NCBI GenBank assembly: GCA_016189845.1
Contig: JACPRT010000020.1
Location: 1-5,316 of the forward strand
Origin: Chloroflexota bacterium
GTDB taxonomy: Bacteria; Chloroflexota; Dehalococcoidia; Lucifugimonadales; Lucifugimonadaceae
Direction of reading: 5' to 3'
DNA: 5,316 nucleotides
The translations under genes and the position numbers were made by a program. Positions 1 through 4,650 of the stretch are shown one piece after another. How positions within the stretch are numbered: position 1 is the stretch's first letter; every line of letters begins with the position of its first letter. The notes under the pieces were generated by a model. That model saw only the letters and a program-made list of their open reading frames with translations. It ran no database searches and was not told the origin of the DNA.

Positions 1-966
1 GCACCACACGGTGTACCAGTAGTCGAACGGCGGCGGGTCGAACTTCAGCTTGGCCTCCTCGACGTGCGCTCCGAGCGCCTCGAACACCTTTGCCGAGTCC
101 GTAACGGACTTCGCGATATCCGGTTCGACGTGGGCGAAGCCCGCGTCGATCGTGAAGCCGACTTTCATACCCTTGATCCCGCCCTTGCAGCACGAAGGGA
201 AGTCCGGCACGGCCTGCCGGAGGGACCCCGGGTCCCGGCTGTCGTGGCCAGACATCGCCTTCATCAGGATCGCGGAATCCAGCACGTCCCACGTCATCGG
301 ACCGCTGGTCGACGTCTGATTGGTCGCCGGGCGGGCCACGCCGCCATACCGCGGGATCCTCCCCTGGGTGGGCTTGATCCCGTAGAGGCCGGTGAAGTGG
401 CACGGCAGGCGTACCGAGCCACCGCCGTCGGTGCCTGTGGCTATCGAAACCATTCCCGCGACGACGCTTGCGGCCGCGCCGCCGCTCGAACCCCCCGGCG
501 TGCGCGTCACGTCCCACGGGTTGTTGCAGGCGGGAGCGACCTTGGTGAACGTCTCGGCGCTGTTGCCGAATTCGGGAGTGTTCGTCTTTCCGACGATCAC
601 CGCGCCTGATTTCCGCACCCGCTCTACCACGATCGAGTCGGAGTCCGGGACCCAGTCCTCGTAGACCTTGCAGCCGAGGGTTGTGCGCAAGCCCTTAGTC
701 AGCTCCAGGTCTTTGATCGAAATCGGCACGCCGATCAGCGGCGGCAGATCGCTCGTCGAACGTGCAGCCGCCACGGCGCGGTCGGCCGCTTCGGCGGCCT
801 TGAGGGCGCCTTCCCTGTCCACGGTGATGAAGGCGTGCAGCTGGCCGTCGAGCTCTTCTATTCGCCGAAGCGAGGCCTGGACAAGCTCTTTCGAAGAGAT
901 CTTCTTCTGGACGATCAGCTCCCGCTGCTTATGCGCCGGCACGAACATCAGCTCGCGGTCATTCAC
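1..966 (-). CDS. Amidase-signature family hydrolase (3' end beyond window)
   Basis: The 322 visible residues form the N-terminal two thirds of an amidase-signature (AS) enzyme; full-length members are usually 450-500 residues, and the C-terminus lies off the left edge. The Ser-cisSer-Lys triad is complete: Lys85 in IGVPISIKD, Ser160 in TPGGSSGG and nucleophile Ser184 in GTDGGGSVRLP. The 75- and 24-residue spacings match those I recall for mammalian FAAH. The family hydrolyses amide bonds in the cytoplasm; the substrate cannot be read from the sequence. GatA of the Glu-tRNA(Gln) amidotransferase belongs to the same family, but no gatB or gatC is present, so a stand-alone catabolic amidase is more likely. 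The GTG start at 966 is chosen because AGGAGA (977-972) lies 5 nt upstream and an in-frame TAG (978-976) closes the frame. It lies 57 bp downstream of the SDR gene on the same strand and is probably co-transcribed. Family is certain; substrate unknown. Confidence 0.93.
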   Translation of the reverse strand, partial: MNDRELMFVPAHKQRELIVQKKISSKELVQASLRRIEELDGQLHAFITVDREGALKAAEAADRAVAAARSTSDLPPLIGVPISIKDLELTKGLRTTLGCKVYEDWVPDSDSIVVERVRKSGAVIVGKTNTPEFGNSAETFTKVAPACNNPWDVTRTPGGSSGGAAASVVAGMVSIATGTDGGGSVRLPCHFTGLYGIKPTQGRIPRYGGVARPATNQTSTSGPMTWDVLDSAILMKAMSGHDSRDPGSLRQAVPDFPSCCKGGIKGMKVGFTIDAGFAHVEPDIAKSVTDSAKVFEALGAHVEEAKLKFDPPPFDYWYTVWC

Positions 967-972
967 CTTCGT

Positions 973-977
973 CTCCT
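973..977 (-). promoter_or_regulatory. Ribosome binding site of the amidase gene
   Basis: AGGAG on the minus strand, 6 nt before the GTG codon at 966. It selects this GTG as the start. The nearby ATG at 962 is out of frame, and the next in-frame ATG (residue 7) has no comparable motif. Confidence 0.75.
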
Positions 978-986
978 ATCAATCCG

Positions 987-1011
987 TCGGGCCTGAGGCT
1001 CTCGGGCCTGA
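987..1011. repeat. 10-bp direct repeat TCGGGCCTGA, 15-bp period
   Basis: TCGGGCCTGA occurs at 987-996 and again at 1002-1011 in the SDR-amidase intergenic gap. Either copy can pair with TCAGGCC at 1017-1023, so two alternative hairpins are possible in the minus-strand transcript. Its role is unknown; a processing or stability element or a protein site are options. Confidence 0.5.
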
Positions 1012-1023
1012 AACGATCAGGCC
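1005..1023 (-). other. Intercistronic hairpin abutting the SDR stop codon
   Basis: A perfect 7-bp inverted repeat (GGCCTGA and TCAGGCC arms) with a 5-nt loop begins directly after the SDR stop codon (1026-1024). No T-run follows, so it does not look like a standard intrinsic terminator. A hairpin that stabilises or modulates the upstream message is more plausible. Confidence 0.5.
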
Positions 1024-1884
1024 TCAATTCATGACCGCTCCGCCGTTCACGTTCAGCGCTTGCCCGGTGATCTCATTGGCGTCGTCCGACGCGAAGAACG
1101 CCACGGACTTGCCGATATCCTCCGGGGTCTGCTCCCTGCCCAACGGCGTCCTGGACTTGATGCTTGCATCGAATACCTGGCGTGGCGACATCCCTTTCAT
1201 CGATGGGTCGGCCGCGACCCGGTTGATCGCGATCTTCTCCCACATCGGCGTCCAGAGGGTCCCCGGGCACACGCAGTTCACGTTGATGTTGTACGGGGCC
1301 AGCGCCAGCGCCAGATGGTGGCAGTACTGGATCGCGGCCGCCTTCGACACACTGTACGGGATCATCACCGAGCCCAGGCCTGCTCCTGGGCCCCTTGGGG
1401 CCCGGCCCCCATGGGAAGCGATTATCACTACCTTTCCCGATCGCCGCTCCTTCATCGACGGCACGAAGGCGTCGACCGTGTGGACCAATCCCTTGACGTT
1501 CACATCGAAGGTCGCATCCCAGTCCTGCTCCGAATAGTCCGGGCGGTCGGTGAAGCCCGCGGCGCCAATTACACCGGCGTTTGCGACGCACACATCTACA
1601 TGGCCAAGGCTGCGGAGCGCGTTGGCCGACGCCGCGTCCATGGATGACCTGGATGTGACGTCCGACTCCAGCGCGAACGCGCGGCCACCTGCCGCGTTGA
1701 TCTCCTCGGCGACCGACTGCGCGGATTTCGCATCGAGGTCGCAGACGGCCACCGCGGCCCCGCGACCGGCGAGCACCATGGCGATCCCGCGCCCGATTCC
1801 TCGACCGGCGCCCGTGACCACCACGTTCTTGCCTGCAAGCTGCCCAGCGAGTTGCCTTTCCATGGCGCCCAGCACTCCCTTCAT
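1024..1884 (-). CDS. SDR-family NAD(P)-dependent oxidoreductase
   Basis: A 286-residue classical short-chain dehydrogenase/reductase with a Rossmann fold. Visible motifs are TGAGRGIG (24-31) for cofactor binding, an acidic end of beta-2 (CDLD, Asp49) that favours NAD(H) over NADP(H), DVT (75-77), NAG (102-104), structural Asn129, catalytic Ser157, YSVSK (Tyr177, Lys181) and the PG loop (207-208). It presumably interconverts an alcohol and a ketone or aldehyde in the cytosol; the substrate is not readable. The ATG at 1884 is preferred over the ATG at 1929 because GGAGG (1894-1890) lies 5 nt upstream, and the family's conserved sequence begins only near residue 17. One oddity is that Ser157 and Tyr177 are 20 residues apart instead of about 13, owing to a Gly/Pro/Arg-rich insertion. 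It lies just upstream of the amidase gene, probably in one operon. Confidence 0.93.
   Translation of the reverse strand: MKGVLGAMERQLAGQLAGKNVVVTGAGRGIGRGIAMVLAGRGAAVAVCDLDAKSAQSVAEEINAAGGRAFALESDVTSRSSMDAASANALRSLGHVDVCVANAGVIGAAGFTDRPDYSEQDWDATFDVNVKGLVHTVDAFVPSMKERRSGKVVIIASHGGRAPRGPGAGLGSVMIPYSVSKAAAIQYCHHLALALAPYNINVNCVCPGTLWTPMWEKIAINRVAADPSMKGMSPRQVFDASIKSRTPLGREQTPEDIGKSVAFFASDDANEITGQALNVNGGAVMN
1388..1403. repeat. GC-only inverted repeat inside the SDR gene
   Basis: The 7-bp arms GGGCCCC and GGGGCCC are separated by TT, with a second overlapping repeat (GGGGCC-C-GGCCCC, 1397-1409). It encodes residues 161-166 (RAPRGP) of the SDR, inside the unusually long Ser-Tyr active-site loop. 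It may be a local expansion. Confidence 0.6.
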
Positions 1885-1889
1885 AACGG

Positions 1890-1894
1890 CCTCC
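1890..1894 (-). promoter_or_regulatory. Ribosome binding site of the SDR gene
   Basis: GGAGG on the minus strand, 5 nt before the ATG at 1884. It decides the start: the ATG at 1929 would add 15 residues outside the family fold, and the ATG at 1863 has only a distant GGGAG. Confidence 0.8.
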
Positions 1895-1902
1895 GCGCGG
1901 GG

Positions 1903-1933
1903 TTGGTCCGCCGGTAGCGCGGGGCACATTATG
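1903..1933. promoter_or_regulatory. Weak divergent promoter-like sequences
   Basis: On the minus strand, CATAAT (1933-1928) is a 5/6 match to the sigma-70 -10 box, but no matching -35 box is seen. A transcript from it would begin downstream of the ATG at 1929, consistent with translation from 1884. On the plus strand, TTGGTC (1903-1908) and CATTAT (1927-1932), 18 nt apart, are a poor candidate promoter for glyS. These are the only AT-rich hexamers in the divergent region; promoter calls in GC-rich DNA are unreliable. Confidence 0.25.
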
Positions 1934-2009
1934 CATGGCGGGATAAGAGCCGGCCGGGTCGCGGCTGTTGGCTAGTACACTTGAACGCCCGCGCCACCGC
2001 CGAATCTGG

Positions 2010-2028
2010 ACTTGCCAGCCAGGCAAGT
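2010..2028 (+). promoter_or_regulatory. glyS leader hairpin A (tRNA-Gly anticodon-like loop)
   Basis: The arms ACTTGCC (2010-2016) and GGCAAGT (2022-2028) pair perfectly over 7 bp around the loop AGCCA. If the closing C-G pair opens, the 7-nt loop reads CAGCCAG, which places GCC, a glycine anticodon, at positions equivalent to 34-36. The hairpin ends 7 nt before the Shine-Dalgarno GGAG. Pairing is directly visible; regulatory meaning is inference. Confidence 0.45.
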
Positions 2029-2050
2029 GCCCACTGGAGCAATCACTTGC
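2023..2050 (+). promoter_or_regulatory. glyS leader hairpin B (pairs with the start codon)
   Basis: GCAAGTG (2023-2029) is perfectly complementary to CACTTGC (2044-2050), which contains the proposed TTG start codon. The 14-nt loop carries the Shine-Dalgarno GGAG (2036-2039). Bases 2023-2028 are also the 3' arm of hairpin A, so A and B cannot form together. The geometry resembles a translation on/off switch. Confidence 0.42.
2036..2039 (+). promoter_or_regulatory. Ribosome binding site of glyS
   Basis: GGAG lies 7 nt before the TTG at 2047. It supports that start over the upstream TTG at 1981, which has no Shine-Dalgarno motif before it. Confidence 0.65.
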
Positions 2051-3570
2051 AGAGAACCCTGACCGGCCCAGTCGAACTCGAGACCATTGTGTCGCTGGCG
2101 AAGCGACGCGGCTTCGTATTCCAGAGCAGCGAAATCTACGGCGGGCTGGGCAGCGTCTGGGACTACGGACCGCTGGGCGTCGAGATGAAACGGAACGTCA
2201 AGGACGCGTGGTGGCGCGCCATGGTGCGCGAGCGCGACGACATCGTGGGCATCGACGCCGCGATCTTGATGGATCCCCGTGTATGGGTGGCGAGCGGCCA
2301 CGTGGCGGGATTCACCGATCCGTTGGTTGAGTGCGACAAATGCCATCGGCGTTTTCGGCAGGATGCCGTCCCGAGTGCTTCTGGTGTCACGGAGGACGAA
2401 TCTCCTGTGGGCCCGGTCAGCGCCCTGGTGAGCGGTCTGTCCGGACAGGTGGCTCAGGAGTTGAGGAACCGGCTCGAGGCTCACGCAAGAAGTTTGGGTA
2501 AGCGCCGTGTGACCGCGGTTGATTACGGAGACGCGGGGGACTATCCGCCGGGTACTGTGCCATGCCCTCAGGGTGACGGCGGGTTCCTCGGTGAGCCCCG
2601 TCAGTTCAACCTGATGTTCAAGACGTTCATGGGCCCTGTCGAGGATGACGCCGCTCGTATCTACCTGCGGCCCGAGACCGCCCAGGGCATATTCGTCAAC
2701 TACGAAAACGTGCAAACGACGACGCGCCGCAAGCTGCCGTTCGGCGTTGCACAGATCGGCAAGTCGTTCAGGAACGAGATAACCCCGGGCAACTTCATCT
2801 TTCGCACTCGTGAGTTCGAGCAGATGGAGATGGAGTACTTCTGTCCGCCCGATCAAGCCGATCGCTGGTTCGACCACTGGGTCGAGTTCAGCATGAACTT
2901 CTTCAAGCGTTATGGCATACGAGCCGCGAACCTAAGGACCCGGGTGCACACCGACGACGAACGCCCGCACTACGCGAAGGCGGCGCTCGATGTCGAATAC
3001 AACTTCTCGTTTGGCTGGGCCGAGCTAGAGACGATCAACAATCGGGCCGACTACGACCTGTCGAACCATGAGAAGCACAGCGGCAGGGACCTCAAATACT
3101 TCGACGAAGAGACGAAGGCGAAGTTTCTGCCATACGTGGTCGAACCGGCGATGGGCGCCGACCGCACGATGCTCGCGATTCTGGTGGACGCTTACGACGA
3201 GGAGCCGGGCGAGAAGGAGTCGCGCGTCGTGATGCGGTTGCATCCGGACATTGCCCCGATCACGGTCGCGGTGCTGCCACTGAGCCGCAACGAAAGGCTC
3301 ATGCCTACCGCAAGGCGCGTGCACGAAGCCGTGCGCCCGCACTTCAACAGCCAGTTCGACGACACCCAGAGCATTGGCCGCCGGTACCGGAGGCAGGACG
3401 AGGTCGGCACTCCACTCTGCGTAACCGTTGATTTCGACACGGTGGAGAAAGACCAGGCCGTCACGATCCGCGACCGGGACACGATGGAGCAGGTCCGCGT
3501 GCCGATCGATGGCCTGGTGGCGGCCTTGCGCGACCGGCTCGATGTTATCCGCAAGCGCGTTGCCGGGTAG
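2047..3570 (+). CDS. glyS: Glycine--tRNA ligase, single-chain class II type
   Basis: Attaches glycine to tRNA-Gly in the cytosol using ATP. The 507 residues are typical of the homodimeric type, not the alpha2-beta2 type of E. coli. In order: the N-terminal signature VSLAKRRGFVFQSSEIYGGL and DYGPLG (about 15-43); a metal-binding-like insertion starting CDKC (96-99); EPRQFNLMFKT (183-193); RPETAQGIFVNYENV (208-222); motif 2 with SFRNEI and FRTREFEQMEMEYF (240-265); motif 3 with GADRTM (Arg373); and the anticodon-binding domain (about 403-503) with GRRYRRQDEVGTP. The start is TTG 2047, because GGAG lies 7 nt upstream and the conserved sequence begins soon after; TTG 1981 would add 22 low-complexity residues. 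An oddity is that the second half of the expected zinc knuckle reads CPQGD (173-177), not CPxC. The CopD-like gene follows after 72 bp, probably on the same transcript. The family call is secure; the exact start is less certain. Confidence 0.95.
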   Translation: MQRTLTGPVELETIVSLAKRRGFVFQSSEIYGGLGSVWDYGPLGVEMKRNVKDAWWRAMVRERDDIVGIDAAILMDPRVWVASGHVAGFTDPLVECDKCHRRFRQDAVPSASGVTEDESPVGPVSALVSGLSGQVAQELRNRLEAHARSLGKRRVTAVDYGDAGDYPPGTVPCPQGDGGFLGEPRQFNLMFKTFMGPVEDDAARIYLRPETAQGIFVNYENVQTTTRRKLPFGVAQIGKSFRNEITPGNFIFRTREFEQMEMEYFCPPDQADRWFDHWVEFSMNFFKRYGIRAANLRTRVHTDDERPHYAKAALDVEYNFSFGWAELETINNRADYDLSNHEKHSGRDLKYFDEETKAKFLPYVVEPAMGADRTMLAILVDAYDEEPGEKESRVVMRLHPDIAPITVAVLPLSRNERLMPTARRVHEAVRPHFNSQFDDTQSIGRRYRRQDEVGTPLCVTVDFDTVEKDQAVTIRDRDTMEQVRVPIDGLVAALRDRLDVIRKRVAG

Positions 3571-3630
3571 TACCGCGGTCAAACCGGGCGGCGCAGCCAC
3601 CGCGCGGGGCGTGCGGAGCGGCCGCGGGCG

Positions 3631-3636
3631 GGGGAG
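3631..3636 (+). promoter_or_regulatory. Ribosome binding site of the CopD-like gene
   Basis: GGGGAG lies 6 nt before the GTG at 3643. It favours GTG 3643 over the in-frame ATG at 3670, which lies at the edge of the first membrane helix. Confidence 0.7.
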
Positions 3637-3642
3637 CTGGTC

Positions 3643-4128
3643 GTGAGCTTCGGCCTGCCCGATCTCTTCATGGCTATCGTGGCTTGGATCCACGCGATCG
3701 CTGCGACCGCCTGGATCGGCGGCAGCATCGTGTTCGCAGTGGTGATCCGCCCGGTATCGAGGGCCGATCCCGAAGGGATGCAGCGGGTGCTCGGCCCGAT
3801 CTCCTCGGTCTATCGTGAGCTCGTCGACATCGCAGTCATCGCAATCCTCATTTCAGGCGTGATCCTGAGCTTCGACCGGCTTACGTCGCCTGACGCCGAC
3901 GCCGTTTACGCGTCTGTACTGGCGTTGAAGCTCGCTCTGGCGCTCGTCATGTTCTACGTCGTATGGATGCTGCGCAGGGCCAGTCCCGGCACGCCTCCCA
4001 GGGGCCGCATCCTCGGCAGGATTTCCTGGCTGCTTGGCTACAACGCAATTGTGGCGCTGGGACTGGTCGTGTATTTCCTCGCGGACGTGCTCGCGGCGGT
4101 CTTCCAGGCGAATCTGCGGGCCGGCTAG
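3643..4128 (+). CDS. CopD-like four-helix integral membrane protein
   Basis: A 161-residue inner-membrane protein with four predicted helices at about 9-35, 61-77, 88-111 and 127-154. The first helix has the pattern WIHAIAATAWIGGSIVFAVVIRP, with His17 and a WxGG turn, which resembles the CopD (copper resistance D) family and related small membrane proteins with conserved helix histidines. The loop after helix 3 is Arg-rich (RRASPGTPPRGR), which suggests a cytoplasmic location by the positive-inside rule. There is no cleavable signal peptide or soluble domain. CopD domains are linked to copper handling, but no copper gene lies nearby and this protein is far shorter than full CopD, so copper transport is not established. 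It follows glyS on the same strand and converges with folK. Alternatively it belongs to another small four-helix family of unknown function. Confidence 0.8.
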   Translation: MSFGLPDLFMAIVAWIHAIAATAWIGGSIVFAVVIRPVSRADPEGMQRVLGPISSVYRELVDIAVIAILISGVILSFDRLTSPDADAVYASVLALKLALALVMFYVVWMLRRASPGTPPRGRILGRISWLLGYNAIVALGLVVYFLADVLAAVFQANLRAG

Positions 4129-4150
4129 AACCGCACTCGCTCATCAGGGG

Positions 4151-4162
4151 CTGAGGCCTCAG
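4151..4162. other. Palindrome over the folK stop codon
   Basis: CTGAGGCCTCAG is a perfect 12-bp palindrome covering the folK stop (4161-4159), in the 30-bp gap between converging genes. Weak outer complementarity (AGGG 4146-4149 with CCCT 4166-4169) extends it. No T-run lies on either side, so an intrinsic terminator is doubtful. Confidence 0.4.
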
Positions 4163-4650
4163 GCGCCCTCCACAAGTCGTTCGACGCCAGAAACACCCGC
4201 TTTATGCAACAGCCTCTCGACCGTTTCGCCGAGCACCGGGTGGCGTAGACCGGGAGCGATCTCCGCAAGCGGTGCCAGCACGAACGCGCGGTCAGCCATG
4301 CGGGGGTGCGGGACCTTGAGCTTCGAGGTCTCAATGACCTGGTCGCCATAGAGCAACATATCGATGTCGATGAGACGCGGTTCGCCGCGGTAGAGCCGCT
4401 TCCGTCCCAGCTTCCGTTCCGCTTGAAGCAGCCGTTTCATGAGGTCCAACGGCGCAAGCTCGGTTTCCAGCTGGCAAACCTGGTTCAGATACAGGGGCTG
4501 GGTGCCGACCTTCCACGGCTTCGTCTCGTAGACTGACGAGCACCGGACCACTTTCCCGAGCTTTCCGAGCTCCGCCCGCGCCCGCTCCAGCTTTCCTGCG
4601 CGATCGCCCAGGTTGGATCCGAGCCCGATGAAGACCTTCGACTCGGTCAC
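4159..4650 (-). CDS. folK: 2-amino-4-hydroxy-6-hydroxymethyldihydropteridine diphosphokinase (HPPK)
   Basis: Transfers pyrophosphate from ATP to 6-hydroxymethyl-7,8-dihydropterin in the cytosol, producing the substrate that FolP joins to p-aminobenzoate. The 163-residue length is normal for the family. Visible motifs are GLGSNLGDR (9-17), SVYETKP (39-45), YLNQV (54-58), the signature RGEPRLIDIDMLLYG (88-102) with Arg92 and the magnesium ligands Asp95 and Asp97, and PHPRMADRAFVLAPL (114-128) with His115 and Arg121. The key residue numbers coincide with those of E. coli HPPK. Where E. coli has a tryptophan (Trp89), this protein has Gly in RGEPR, a variant seen in other lineages. The start is GTG 4650, overlapping the folP stop in GTGA. 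No clear Shine-Dalgarno precedes it, so translation probably depends on coupling to folP. Confidence 0.96.
   Translation of the reverse strand: MTESKVFIGLGSNLGDRAGKLERARAELGKLGKVVRCSSVYETKPWKVGTQPLYLNQVCQLETELAPLDLMKRLLQAERKLGRKRLYRGEPRLIDIDMLLYGDQVIETSKLKVPHPRMADRAFVLAPLAEIAPGLRHPVLGETVERLLHKAGVSGVERLVEGA

Noticed and set aside
64..609. Plus-strand open frame of 181 codons at the left edge
   Set aside because: It is antisense to the amidase catalytic region, whose minus-strand frame carries the full Ser-Ser-Lys triad; Arg/His-rich composition is typical of shadow frames.
1..966. GatA subunit of the Glu-tRNA(Gln) amidotransferase
   Set aside because: It shares the family fold, but no gatB or gatC is adjacent and the neighbour is an SDR; a generic amidase is the safer call.
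668..1537. Plus-strand open frame of 289 codons
   Set aside because: It lies opposite the amidase and SDR genes, spans their intergenic gap and is low-complexity Ser/Ala/Arg-rich.
1073..2026. Minus-strand open frame of 317 codons over the SDR gene
   Set aside because: It is a frame shifted relative to the SDR, Arg/Gly-rich and without motifs.
1981..2046. Upstream TTG at 1981 as the glyS start
   Set aside because: It has no Shine-Dalgarno, and the 22 added residues (NARATAESGLASQASAHWSNH region) lie outside the family core. It is not fully excluded.
1885..2046. T-box riboswitch before glyS
   Set aside because: There is no T-box consensus (AGGGTGGNACCGCG) and no following terminator; the leader is too short.
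1972..2877. Long minus-strand open frame of 301 codons opposite glyS
   Set aside because: The plus-strand frame is an unmistakable glycyl-tRNA synthetase; the antisense frame has no recognisable domain and is a by-product of GC-rich codon use.
3571..3642. Possible small gene or terminator in the gap after glyS
   Set aside because: It is GC-rich with short palindromes (ACCGCGGT at 3572-3579) but has no T-run and no plausible start with a coding pattern. It looks like a spacer plus the RBS of the next gene.
4129..4170. Bidirectional intrinsic terminator between the CopD-like gene and folK
   Set aside because: The palindrome is short and neither strand has a T-run after it.
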